Positions 55,563-63,880 of a stretch of 64,000 nt of DNA are shown here, in pieces. A program made the position numbers and the translations under genes. Each line of letters opens with the position of its first letter. Position 1 is the first letter of the stretch. The DNA is taken from contig JANSXK010000007.1 of the NCBI GenBank assembly GCA_024742995.1, positions 50,068 to 114,067 on the forward strand. The letters run 5' to 3'. The stretch is from Gammaproteobacteria bacterium. GTDB lineage: Bacteria; Pseudomonadota; Gammaproteobacteria; Legionellales; Legionellaceae. The notes under the pieces are model-generated. The model made no database searches and was not told the DNA's origin. It worked only from the letters and a program-made list of their open reading frames with translations.

Positions 55563-55594
55563 AAAACGAGTTGCGAGCAATCTCAACTCGTTTT
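55563..55594 (+). terminator. Rho-independent terminator after the basic mini-gene
   Basis: The arms AAAACGAGTTG (55563-55573) and CAACTCGTTTT (55584-55594) pair perfectly across a ten-base loop, and the 3' side continues into T-rich sequence. It separates the mini-gene from the Kdo hydroxylase gene. Confidence 0.8.
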
Positions 55595-55653
55595 CCTTTA
55601 TCCTTTTCTTGAAATTTGGTAGTCTACGTCAAATCCCAGCTATTGAGTGTCGT

Positions 55654-56550
55654 ATGTTAAACCCTTTGTATACTTTGGATGTAGAAGATATTTCTCAGGC
55701 AACCGCATGTGATTCGCAACACACAACCCAACAGTTGGAATCGGGCCACATCTTATACGCACCAAAACTAAACTTTGAATTAACTGAGTCAGAACAATCC
55801 TTATTACATCCAGATATTTGTGATACCAAGAAAAAAAACATCTCCTATCAGTATCAAAAACAACAACTTGGAGGGGTATCAACTTATCATCCTCAGCAAG
55901 CAGAAATACAAGCCATGATGCATCGCTATGCCTTGTTTGCTAAGATGTGGGTCGATGCGTTACTACCCGATTACAATACCGCACTACGTTGGGGTAGGAC
56001 CAGCTATCGACCTGCAGAAGTGAGCGGTCGGCAACGCTCTAAGCGTCAAGACGATACCCGCCTTCATGTGGATGCTTTCCCTGCTACCCCCGTGCAAGGA
56101 TGGCGTATTTTAAGAGTGTTTTGTAATATCAATCCCGACAACAAACCACGAGTCTGGCATTCAGGTGAACCTTTTGCGGATCTGTTAAACCGATTCGCCC
56201 CACGATTAGCACCCTATCATGCACTCAACGCCAAAGTATTACATTGGCTCAAAGCAACCAAAGTATTGCGCAGCGCTTATGATCATTATATGTTGCAATT
56301 ACATGATCGTATGAAATTGGATGACGCGTATCAAGCATCTGTTGAGAAGAGTAAAATTGAGTTTCCTGCGAATAGTACTTGGATGGTATTCACCGATCAC
56401 GTATCGCATGCAGCCCTGAGTGGTCAGTATTTGTTAGAACAAACCTTTTATCTACCTGTGACGGCTATGTTGGATCAGGCGCATTCGCCGTTGAGACAGA
56501 TTGAGAAGACACTGCTACAGGTTGAAGAGTCGGCTGCTATTTCGGCTTAG
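55654..56550 (+). CDS. kdoO: Kdo 3-hydroxylase-like Fe(II)/2-oxoglutarate dioxygenase
   Basis: KdoO-type enzymes hydroxylate the inner-core Kdo sugar of lipopolysaccharide to Ko in Burkholderia and Yersinia. The 298-residue product shows the family segments RPAEVSGRQRSKRQDDTRLHVDAFPATPVQGWRILRVFCNINPDNKPRVW, with the H-x-D metal ligands in LHVDAF. DHVSHAALSGQYLLEQTFYLP carries the distal histidine. I take the ATG at 55654, giving a normal N-terminus; 15 more codons are open upstream from a TTG. The gene is followed by an intergenic repeat. It is an isolated gene, so linkage to LPS genes cannot be shown here. Confidence 0.8.
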   Translation: MLNPLYTLDVEDISQATACDSQHTTQQLESGHILYAPKLNFELTESEQSLLHPDICDTKKKNISYQYQKQQLGGVSTYHPQQAEIQAMMHRYALFAKMWVDALLPDYNTALRWGRTSYRPAEVSGRQRSKRQDDTRLHVDAFPATPVQGWRILRVFCNINPDNKPRVWHSGEPFADLLNRFAPRLAPYHALNAKVLHWLKATKVLRSAYDHYMLQLHDRMKLDDAYQASVEKSKIEFPANSTWMVFTDHVSHAALSGQYLLEQTFYLPVTAMLDQAHSPLRQIEKTLLQVEESAAISA

Positions 56551-56554
56551 ATTG

Positions 56555-56600
56555 CCCCCTCATCCGCCCTGCGAGCACCTTCTCCCCATGGGGAGAAGGG
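56555..56600. repeat. Dispersed double-hairpin intergenic repeat, copy D
   Basis: The same element as at 2090-2134 and in the same orientation, with CCCCTCATCCGCCCTGCGAG followed by the CTTCTCCCC/GGGGAGAAG hairpin. It lies between the convergent Kdo hydroxylase and epimerase genes. Confidence 0.8.
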
Positions 56601-56616
56601 ATATTTTTATCTTTGC

Positions 56617-57534
56617 TTACGAAAACTCATGCTGCAATGCTGCCGATAATTCAGGATATTGAAATAAATAACCTGCATCCAACAAGCGTTTGGGCAAAAC
56701 GCGTTGTCCCTTAAGCAGCAAACATTCTCCCATTTCTCCAAACAGGATACGAACCATTACAGCAGGCATTTTAAAAAACAGCGGTCGATGTAAGATTTTG
56801 GCTAACGTATGCGCAAACGCTTCCTGACTGACAGGATTTGGGGAAGTGAGGTTAAATGGCCCTGTCAGTTTAGGATGCGCCAATAAAAACGACATGGCCT
56901 CGACCACATCGTCAATGTGCACCCAAGATAAGATCTGCTTGCCACTGCCCACAATACTGCCCAAACCCAAATAAAAACTCAGGAACATTTTTTTCAACAT
57001 CCCCTGCCCTTTTTGTAAGACCACACCAAAACGTGTGGTGGTAACAGGTATGCCATAATCAATTGCAGGCTGTAATGCTTCTTGCCAACGCACACCAATT
57101 TCAGATAAAAAATCCGGGGGATGGTTGCTATCAATCGGCGTATCTTCATCAAATGCATTTGGATCACCATCCGCTTGTAATCCATAAATGCCAACGGCAT
57201 TGGCACAAATGAAATGTGGTTTGGCTGCTTGCTGAATCAACCAGTCAATCAATGTTTTATTGGTTTCAACCCGAGAAATAATTAATTGTTGCTTGATAGC
57301 ATCCGACCATCTTGAAGCCGCGATATTATAACCACAGAGGTTAATCACAGCATCAAACGACTCGGCATCCAACGTTGAAAGCTCATCCCAAGTATAGCAG
57401 GTGACACCTGACGGATAATTGCGTAACAAACGCGTTTTGTCACGTCCTAAAATACTGATTTGATGTTTTTGTTTAAAAGATTTGACCAAAGCATGGCCGA
57501 TAAACCCAGAAGCCCCAGCAATGAGAATATTCAT
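56617..57534 (-). CDS. TIGR01777/SDR39U1-family NAD(P)-dependent epimerase-like protein
   Basis: A 305-residue member of the YfcH/SDR39U1 branch of the extended SDR superfamily. GASGFIGHALVKSF at the N-terminus is the nucleotide-binding motif. NLCGYNIAASRWSDAIKQQLIISRVETN is the most characteristic family stretch. SWVHIDDVVEAMSFLLAH and GPFNLTSPNPVSQEAFAHTL follow, and the C-terminal LLKGQRVLPKRLLDAGYLFQYPELSAAL is the DUF1731 tail. The biochemical role of the family is not established. It is full length, and the MazG-like gene diverges from it. Confidence 0.9.
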   Translation of the reverse strand: MNILIAGASGFIGHALVKSFKQKHQISILGRDKTRLLRNYPSGVTCYTWDELSTLDAESFDAVINLCGYNIAASRWSDAIKQQLIISRVETNKTLIDWLIQQAAKPHFICANAVGIYGLQADGDPNAFDEDTPIDSNHPPDFLSEIGVRWQEALQPAIDYGIPVTTTRFGVVLQKGQGMLKKMFLSFYLGLGSIVGSGKQILSWVHIDDVVEAMSFLLAHPKLTGPFNLTSPNPVSQEAFAHTLAKILHRPLFFKMPAVMVRILFGEMGECLLLKGQRVLPKRLLDAGYLFQYPELSAALQHEFS

Positions 57535-57655
57535 AGTAACGTCCTGTTAGCGAGTAGATGTTGGAGACCGTACGTTAACACTTTTATTTTGTGTCGTAAA
57601 TAGATCAAGACTGAGTATAATGCATCTTAATAATGACTGATAAGGAGCACATGAT

Positions 57656-58027
57656 TTGGACGCATTAGAAAAAGTATTACAGCTCGAGCAAGATGCGGAT
57701 GCCTTTGGATTTAAATGGGACAATACTGCCCAGATCATGGCTCAAATTCGTAGTGAATGCGAAGAAATTGAAGCGCATTTGACGCAACCCTCTTGTGATG
57801 ATGCACTGCAGGAAGAAATAGGTGATTTACTCCAAGCTGTTTTTTCATTAACGGTATTTTGTAAATTTGAACCGCGGGAAACTTTGCAAAAAAGCTTGTC
57901 TAAATTTGAGCGCCGTATGAATCGTATCAAACAATTAGCCGCAGCCGAAGGACGCTCTGATTTAAATGAGGACTCTTTTGACGAATTAATGCGTTTCTGG
58001 GATAAAGCCAAGTCACAGGTAGGTTAA
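57656..58027 (+). CDS. MazG-like nucleotide pyrophosphohydrolase
   Basis: A 123-residue single-domain member of the all-alpha NTP-pyrophosphohydrolase superfamily. IRSECEEIEAHL gives the first E-x-x-E pair and LQEEIGDLLQAVFSL gives the E-x-x-D metal site, followed by the usual helix and FERRMNRI. Full MazG of E. coli is a two-domain protein of about 263 residues, so this is the short form. It would hydrolyse nucleoside triphosphates, possibly aberrant ones. The start is TTG at 57656 with AAGGAG eight bases upstream; the ATG five bases earlier reaches a stop within six codons. Confidence 0.85.
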   Translation: MDALEKVLQLEQDADAFGFKWDNTAQIMAQIRSECEEIEAHLTQPSCDDALQEEIGDLLQAVFSLTVFCKFEPRETLQKSLSKFERRMNRIKQLAAAEGRSDLNEDSFDELMRFWDKAKSQVG

Positions 58028-58037
58028 ACTTAGGGTA

Positions 58038-58376
58038 TCATGGCCCACCCATTCTGCCTGCACCTACTGTCAGTTCTGAGACAGGTATCTTAAAAAAATC
58101 CAATAGGATATTGACTGAGAATCGTTCGGTTTTAAATATTTTTTGCTCTCCCCGAGCTTTTAAACAAAACGTGTCTGCACCTAGGTTTTCACAATCAGCA
58201 TCATTAGTCGGATCATCCAAAAATGCTTGAATCACTTCTCGTACTTTTTCTTCATCCCCTTCAAAATCTGTGGTATCCAATTCCCATACATTCGCTATGG
58301 ACTTCGGCGGAGGCACACCCTCTATAGGAAAATAAAAAGGCACCTTAGGTTTAGGGAAAATAACGGTAATACTCAT
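58038..58376 (-). CDS. Hypothetical protein
   Basis: A 112-residue soluble acidic protein, MSITVIFPKPKVPFYFPIEG..., with no family that I recognise. It has two cysteines close together (NDADCENLGADTFCLK) and no signal peptide or membrane helix. AGGTG precedes the ATG at 58376. It converges on the MazG-like gene with ten bases between the stops. The reading frame is well used for its length and has a ribosome site, so I think it is real, but it could be a lineage-specific orphan. Confidence 0.5.
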   Translation of the reverse strand: MSITVIFPKPKVPFYFPIEGVPPPKSIANVWELDTTDFEGDEEKVREVIQAFLDDPTNDADCENLGADTFCLKARGEQKIFKTERFSVNILLDFFKIPVSELTVGAGRMGGP

Positions 58377-58762
58377 CAATCACCTCAATTTTATTTAGGA
58401 CTTAACTTCTGAAAATCGCTGCCCCATTGAATATAGAACGCTGAGTCTAGTTCATTTTAATATCCGTCACAATAACAATATACCCGATACCCTTCAAAAA
58501 AAGCCTAAAACCAAATGGCTCAGCTGGCGAGAACCTTTGCAAAAATATGGCGTGTATGTACCCACAAAAAGGTTCACCCAACCATAAGATTTGACGTAAA
58601 TGGCCTGAGTCTATTTTATATAAAAACCAAAAAAACTAGCAATAAGTTTATTTTTATGACACAATTGAACGCCCGAGAAGCATCGAGGTATTAAGACTAG
58701 CGCTCACTTTAGTGCGCTTAAAGTGAATAAGTCAAAACGTTAAATTTTTTGGAGTTCTGATA
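58377..58762. other. Intergenic region with a hairpin before the secreted-protein gene
   Basis: I see no gene in this 386-base A+T-rich stretch. At about 58699-58726 two mutually exclusive hairpins can form: TCACTTT with AAAGTGA, or AGCGC/CACT with AGTG/CGCT. This may be an operator or 5' UTR structure for the gene starting at 58763. GGAG stands seven bases or so before that start. Confidence 0.45.
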
Positions 58763-59395
58763 ATGAAAAAAGCATTACTTATTTTGATTTATTTTTTGTT
58801 TGTTAACGTTGTTTCCGCTGCGCCTATCGCAACACTCCCTGAAGATTTTTCTATCAAACCAATTAAAAGCTATGCCGCAACTATTACCAATTTGCACAAC
58901 AAATATGTATTAGGTCATTTGTCTATCGCTGATATTGATGACCAAGTAAATTATGTTTACACAGATACCCAAAGCCAACAAAAAATCACTTTTACGCTAG
59001 AGCAGCATTTCGGAGAAGCCAATGCATTTTTATTTCAGATCTTTGACGACAATCAAACCAGAATTGGCAAATTGGCTATAAGTGACACCTCAAATATGTT
59101 ATTTAAAGGGTTTGAGCTTTATGGTCCTGATGAGGATATAAGCCAAATACTAAGTCGCCAAGCAAATCCATTGATAACCGAACCTTCAGCAATATTCTCC
59201 AATAATTTCAAAGTTTACAATTATAAAAATCAAATATTAGCAACTCTATCAGGGCGAGCAGGTCTTCTAGAAATAAAGCTCAACAAAGATAATCTGGCTA
59301 AGGAAAGCTTTATTGTAAATAATCCTCAAAATACAGACTTGCTATTAGCTATCTTTGCCATGCAATCTCTGGAATTTATACAAAAAACGCTTTAA
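58763..59395 (+). CDS. Secreted protein of unknown function
   Basis: A 210-residue protein with a clear signal peptide (MKKALLILIYFLFVNVVSAA, cleavage probably after SAA) and no lipobox. The mature part has no cysteine and no membrane helix. It is a mixed alpha/beta sequence with repeated short strands (NKYVLGHLSIADIDDQVNYVYTD, TFTLEQHFGEANAFLFQIFD). I do not recognise a family. GGAG precedes the ATG, and a good terminator follows the stop. It stands alone between a hypothetical gene and umuDC. Confidence 0.75.
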   Translation: MKKALLILIYFLFVNVVSAAPIATLPEDFSIKPIKSYAATITNLHNKYVLGHLSIADIDDQVNYVYTDTQSQQKITFTLEQHFGEANAFLFQIFDDNQTRIGKLAISDTSNMLFKGFELYGPDEDISQILSRQANPLITEPSAIFSNNFKVYNYKNQILATLSGRAGLLEIKLNKDNLAKESFIVNNPQNTDLLLAIFAMQSLEFIQKTL

Positions 59396-59416
59396 AGCGT
59401 ATGCTGAAATCGAATG

Positions 59417-59442
59417 AAATGGCAGTCACCGGCTGCCATTTT
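59417..59442 (+). terminator. Hairpin terminator between the secreted-protein gene and umuC
   Basis: The arms AAATGGCAG (59417-59425) and CTGCCATTT (59433-59441) pair perfectly around a seven-base loop and run into a short T-rich tail. It lies between convergent genes and could serve both directions. Confidence 0.7.
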
Positions 59443-59519
59443 GTAACAGTGCGCACCCAGTATATTTCTTGTTTGGCCACGAAACTTTAAAGTGAAAGTA
59501 GCTAAAACCCTGCCGTATT

Positions 59520-60779
59520 TTATTTCGCATAAACAATCGCCAAATCAGACCACTTCGTCGTATATGCATTTGTTTTAAGTGTGGCACGCATTGACCATTG
59601 TTTATCAACGCCTTCAGCCGCCAAATGAATCATGTGTTTGCCGTATTTGTGATTAATACTGTCCATGACGTCCATCACCCTTTCTGACTCAAACGCACTA
59701 CCCCCACCTTCTTCAAACAGATCAAATTGCTGTTCATCTTTGCCTGAAAAATCTGACAACAAAACCCCGCATTTCTTGTATTCCAACCCTTCTTTGTAAA
59801 TTTTATCTAGGCAATCATGAGCATGCTTGGTAATCACTCTAATGTCATCAGTGGGTAAACCAAGCGCTATATCATGCGAACTCTCGTAAGGAATCACCTC
59901 TTTTTGAAACGGATTCGTGCGTATAAAAACATTTAAATGCTTGGCTTTGAGCCCCTGCTCTCTCAGCTTAGTCCAAGCAACTTTGCAGTGATAACTCACC
60001 GCTTCTTTTAATGCTTGCTGGGTGCACTGCGATTTGCCAAACGAACGTGATGACAGAATAGACTTTCTATTTTCTAACACACCAAGTGCAATACACGCTG
60101 TGCCTTGCAGCTCCAATATTGTTCTCGAAAGCATGATATTGTGTTTTCTACCAATAAGGCTTGCATCAGACTTTGCCAAATCATATGCTGACTGTATGCC
60201 CTGATTTCTCAGAGCTCTCGCCCATTTCTGCCCCACACCCCATACATCGTCAATCTTCAACTCTTTCAACCATATGGAATCATTTTTTAATATGAATACG
60301 GGGGTCTTTAGCTTTTTCTTTGCGATAAAATTAGCAGCCTTTGCCAGCGTTTTACTGTGTCCTACCCCGATAGAGGTTGGAATGCCTGTTGATTTTAGGA
60401 TTTTTTTTTGCAGATCATGGCAAAATTGTGCTCTCTGAGATACTGGCAGCGTGCTTATATCTAAAAATGCCTCATCAATGGAGTAAATCTCTGTTTGCTC
60501 CCAAGCATCTTGTATCACAGACATCACGCGCGCAGATAGATCACCATATAACGTATAATTTGAAGAAAAAACCTCTATTTTGTGATATAGGCATTTTCCT
60601 TTGATCTTAAAAAATGGCTCCGCCATCTTTATGTTAAGCGCTTTTGCCTCATCTGAACGAGCAATCACACAACCATCATTATTCGATAATATAACGATAG
60701 GCTTGCCTTGTAAGTCCGGCCTAAAAACCCGCTCACAGCTCGCGTAAAAATTATTACAATCTATTAATGCAAACATCAT
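59520..60779 (-). CDS. umuC: DNA polymerase V catalytic subunit UmuC
   Basis: UmuC is a Y-family DNA polymerase for bypass of DNA damage. The 419-residue product starts MMFALIDCNNFYASCERVFRPDL, with the conserved catalytic aspartate, and YSIDEAFLDIS supplies the catalytic D-E pair. Further family features are SIGVGHSKTLAKAANFIAKK and DVWGVGQKWARALRNQGI (the helix-hairpin-helix). The C-terminal little-finger part is complete, including RANTPF-like residues in IRTNPFQKE. Its ATG overlaps the umuD stop (ATGA), the usual arrangement. Confidence 0.96.
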   Translation of the reverse strand: MMFALIDCNNFYASCERVFRPDLQGKPIVILSNNDGCVIARSDEAKALNIKMAEPFFKIKGKCLYHKIEVFSSNYTLYGDLSARVMSVIQDAWEQTEIYSIDEAFLDISTLPVSQRAQFCHDLQKKILKSTGIPTSIGVGHSKTLAKAANFIAKKKLKTPVFILKNDSIWLKELKIDDVWGVGQKWARALRNQGIQSAYDLAKSDASLIGRKHNIMLSRTILELQGTACIALGVLENRKSILSSRSFGKSQCTQQALKEAVSYHCKVAWTKLREQGLKAKHLNVFIRTNPFQKEVIPYESSHDIALGLPTDDIRVITKHAHDCLDKIYKEGLEYKKCGVLLSDFSGKDEQQFDLFEEGGGSAFESERVMDVMDSINHKYGKHMIHLAAEGVDKQWSMRATLKTNAYTTKWSDLAIVYAK

Positions 60780-61300
60780 CAACTCACTTGATGAATAACA
60801 TGGACAACAACACCCCAAATCACAACATCCTGTTCTTCTGTGATGTCAATCACAGGGTAGTCAGGATTTTCTGGAACAAGTTGCAGTTTGGTTTTTGTCT
60901 TTTGTAATCGTTTAACCGTAAGCTCTCCATCGATAGCGGCTATCACGATTTTCCCATCAGTAGGCTCAAGACTTTTATCAACTATCAGCATGTCTCCTGA
61001 GTGAATACTCGCATTCTGCATAGAGTCACCAGAAACTTTTAATAGAAATGTGGCTGCAGGATGTTTAATCAAATGTGTGTTCAAATCTAATTTACATTCG
61101 ATGTAATCATCGGCCGGTGATGGGAACCCTGCACTCACTTTGTTCGCATAAAGAGGTATCGCAACTGTAGTAGAGTCATCCTTTATATATGACAATACAT
61201 CATCTATCTTGGACACAGGAATTCTGATGGGTTTGGTTGACTCCCCATAGGCATTGAGACCGCGAGGTCGCCCTACTCTTCTTGAATTTTCCTGACTCAT
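60779..61300 (-). CDS. umuD: UmuD-like S24 auto-processing protein with AT-hook-like N-terminus
   Basis: UmuD is cleaved with RecA help and then activates UmuC. The 173-residue product has the cleavage site at SAG-F (near residue 58, KVSAGFPSPADDYIE), and the catalytic pair is Ser in GDSMQN and Lys in LTVKRLQ. E. coli UmuD has about 139 residues; here an extra N-terminal section of about 30 contains RRVGRPRGLNAYGE, where GRPRG is an AT-hook-like core. This form is seen in plasmid-like and accessory umuDC operons. ATG at 61300 is better spaced from AAGAG than the ATG at 61306. The gene is preceded by an 18-base palindrome. Confidence 0.92.
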   Translation of the reverse strand: MSQENSRRVGRPRGLNAYGESTKPIRIPVSKIDDVLSYIKDDSTTVAIPLYANKVSAGFPSPADDYIECKLDLNTHLIKHPAATFLLKVSGDSMQNASIHSGDMLIVDKSLEPTDGKIVIAAIDGELTVKRLQKTKTKLQLVPENPDYPVIDITEEQDVVIWGVVVHVIHQVS

Positions 61301-61313
61301 GACCATCTCTTAT

Positions 61314-61331
61314 AATTAGTGTACACTAATT
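61314..61331 (-). promoter_or_regulatory. Palindromic operator upstream of umuDC
   Basis: AATTAGTGT and ACACTAATT form a perfect 18-base inverted repeat, 14 bases from the umuD start. It differs from the gammaproteobacterial LexA box CTGT-N8-ACAG, so it probably binds another repressor or the UmuD N-terminal region itself. Confidence 0.6.
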
Positions 61332-61447
61332 GTATGATAGCTTTAATCCTGAGAAATGCAAACTTATTTCAGAAATGACTTACGTTTTAAGCTGCTGCGC
61401 TGGGGATCCTCAAAATGACGGAGCTGTTTAAAACCAGTACTTAATGA

Positions 61448-61498
61448 TGGTGGGCCGTGTAGGGATCGAAGCTACGACAAAGAAACTAAGAGTCTAAT
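61448..61498 (-). pseudogene. tRNA-Lys 3'-half remnant, likely attachment-site scar
   Basis: The minus strand ends in CACGGCCCACCA, preceded by a T-arm-like GTAGCTTCGATCCCTAC and an anticodon-loop-like GACTCTTAG. This is the pattern of tRNA-Lys (anticodon CTT), with several mismatches, and the 5' half is missing. Such 3' tRNA fragments are typical of att sites left by integrases. An eroded integrase lies about 110 bases away. Confidence 0.6.
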
Positions 61499-61606
61499 TT
61501 TACAACATTTCATTTGATTTATATTAGATTCAACAACATCTGAAAGCCCGTGTCAAATATAGAGATCAAGGGTAATCTACTATTCAAATAGTAACAACAA
61601 AATTCA

Positions 61607-62225
61607 TTGAAAAACATAAAAAAACACCCTCTCCTTGGTGATACAGAGCTAGATAAAGTTCAAACAATCGATATTACGTACGCTCTGAACAGCATTGTTA
61701 AACGTGAGGCCCACATACATGCAAACCGTATCCTCAGTACTTTAAAACAAGCATTTGGTTACACCGTTAATCGAGGTAATATGCAACAAAATCCAACTGC
61801 CAATATTCAAGGTCGTCATATCGGAGGTGTAGAAAAACCAGGTGAGCGTTATTTAAGTGTAGGAGAAATAAAAACAATCTGGCATTTCATTGATTTTGAA
61901 AAGTCCTTGTGGCCCATTCGGCCTGAACATACCAAAGGAAGTATAACACACAAAGTTCACCTTTCTGCTCTAACCAAGTCTGTATTTCAAAAGTTACGAA
62001 GTATTAGCGATGATCAGTTTGTTTTACCTGGCTTAGTTGACAATCAACCCCTTAACGAGAGTGCCTTAGACCCAGTAGTAATTGAAAAATATTTAGGACA
62101 TAAAATGCCCCGCATCATGGCAACATATAATAAAAATGAAATGTTGTCACAACGAAAAAAGGCACTAGAACAATGGGCATGTTGTGTTGAAAATTTATTG
62201 CGTAGTGATACCCTATCAAAACAAT
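61607..62225 (+). pseudogene. Eroded tyrosine recombinase (phage/P4-type integrase) fragment
   Basis: Segments of a P4-type integrase are present but shortened. HANRILSTLKQAFGYTVNRGNMQQNPTANIQG is the end of the arm/core-binding domain, and GERYLSVGEIKTIWHFID is the start of the catalytic domain. IEKYLGHKMPRIMATYNKNEMLSQRKKALEQWA is the C-terminal part with the nucleophile tyrosine. Box I arginine and the H-x-x-R motif are missing, through an internal deletion near IWHFIDFEKSLWPI. The frame opens with a TTG and runs on into a prolyl aminopeptidase fragment, so this is not a functional gene. Confidence 0.8.
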
Positions 62226-62231
62226 CATTGT

Positions 62232-62785
62232 TTAAATCAAGCAATCCTTACCAAGAAAATTATTTGAAGGTTTCTCCATTACATGAACTTTGGTACGCGC
62301 AATATGGTAACCCCAGCGGCATACCAGTGATTGTTCTACATGGCGGCCCTGGCGCAGGCTATGACGAAGATACCGTGAAATTATTTGACCCTACTTTCTG
62401 GCGAATTATTTTACTTGATCAGCGTGCCAGTCAAACGATCTCGTCCGTTACACGAAATGAAAGACAATACAACTCAACATCTCGTCGAAGACTTAGAAAT
62501 CCTAAGAAAAGAACTATCGATTGATAAATGGCTTTTATTTGGAGATTCGTGGGGTAGTACACTTGCTCTAATTTATGGTGAAACCTACTTTAACCATGTC
62601 TTTGGATTTATTCTTAGAGGTATATTTCTAGGACGTAAGCACGAAAATAGGCATCTATGGTACGGAATACGTAGTATTTTCCCTGATGCTTGGCAAGAAC
62701 TTCATGATTTCCTACGCGATGATCAGCAACATGATCTTATTGGATCTTATCATAAACTCATTATGGATCCTGATTTAGGGCATAG
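62232..62785 (+). pseudogene. Prolyl aminopeptidase fragment, frameshifted and truncated
   Basis: Prolyl aminopeptidase is an alpha/beta hydrolase of about 310-320 residues that removes N-terminal proline. Here its N-terminal part reads SSNPYQENYLKVSPLHELWYAQYGNPSGIPVIVLHGGPGAGYDED...FDPTFWRIILLDQRAS in the frame of the integrase fragment. It shifts frame near 62425-62440 and continues as MKDNTTQHLVEDLEILRKELSIDKWLLFGDSWGSTLALIYGE, with the catalytic serine. It stops after about 180 residues at LIMDPD, where another sequence begins. The catalytic Asp and His are lost. Confidence 0.85.
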
Positions 62786-63880
62786 CTTTGCCTGCAGCAC
62801 GATCTTCTGTTAAATATTCAGAACTCACAATGTCATCGATTCTTTTCTGCGCTTGCTCTTTTAATGCTTGTCTAGAAACGGCATATCGTTGCTCTTTGTC
62901 CTCTGTAAAATCTCGAGTTTTCTGAGCAATTAAAAACTGATAAGCAGCTTCTTCACCCTCTTTTTCATAGATACACTTAGTTTCCTTTAAAACCAAACCC
63001 GAATATTCAGAACCATTTTTCTCTTTTTCCATTAAAAAATCATATAATTTTTTCGCTTGTTTTTTAAGGGTTGGAAATCCATTAGAATCAGCATATTTTC
63101 GATCACTGGGATATTTTTTAAATTGTTTTTCAACTTTATATTCAAGCTGTTCTCTGAAAACAGGGTTAATGTACGGCGCCGATTCAGAGTTTTTTCCACC
63201 ATAACGCAAAGCAGTCACCAAACCATTCCACACTCGATTACTATATATTCTTTCAATTCTGTCTTCTAAATAGGCACCAGAAATCTTTTTATATCGCACC
63301 AAAACTTGCTGGTTAGTTTCTCTCGCTTGCTGATGAACAATGAGTCTTCTCGTATCAAAACTAAAGATTCTACCATCCAAAACACCTATTTCAATAGGTG
63401 GAATTTCATTGGCATAATCAGGGTTGTCAATGAGTTTATTTTGCATGGCTTCTAAAGATTGGCCGTCTCTAAATTCCGAGTTAATACCACCTTGTGCAAC
63501 ACGCAATCTATAAGGATTAATCAACCCATATTCAGGCAGTTGATCAAAATCTCGAACAGTTAGTAAACGATGGTTGGGATCAATTAATGTATAATCAATT
63601 TCGGTGCTAAATTCAGATAATTCTTTTAATTCTCTAACAGTTGTTGAATCTTTAATATCTGACTCTTGAGCTGTCAGCAACATTTTTGCTTCATCTTCAG
63701 GATGCAATGCTTTCCCTTTTAATACGTATTGTCTAGGATCTTCAAAACATTCAATCATCATCGAGCAGTCTTTAGCTAAGTAAGCTATCGCTCTCTCTCT
63801 ATCCTCTGTCAACTCACCTACTTGTCGTAAATGCACCTGCGCTTTACAAATCAGTCGAAACTGATCTTGCCCTGATTTGA
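62775..63880 (-). pseudogene. Hypothetical protein, 5' end cut by an IS3-like element
   Basis: About 365 residues of a soluble helical protein with no firm family. The middle has YGLINPYRLRVAQGGINSEFRDGQSLEAM followed by IGVLDGRIFSFDTRRLIVHQQA. This 'partner list then R-R-L' pattern resembles a domain seen in some polymorphic-toxin C-termini and ParB-like proteins, but I am not sure. The frame continues upstream to 63935, but bases from 63881 on belong to the IS end, so the true N-terminus is missing. The 3' end abuts the prolyl aminopeptidase fragment. It may still be translated from an internal start. Confidence 0.55.

Noticed and set aside
58377..58762. Small gene or riboswitch in the 386-base gap before the secreted-protein gene
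   Set aside because: No frame with a ribosome site and no known riboswitch core was found; only hairpins were seen.
61314..61331. LexA (SOS) box upstream of umuD
   Set aside because: The palindrome is perfect but does not contain CTGT-N8-ACAG, so I list it as an operator of unknown regulator only.
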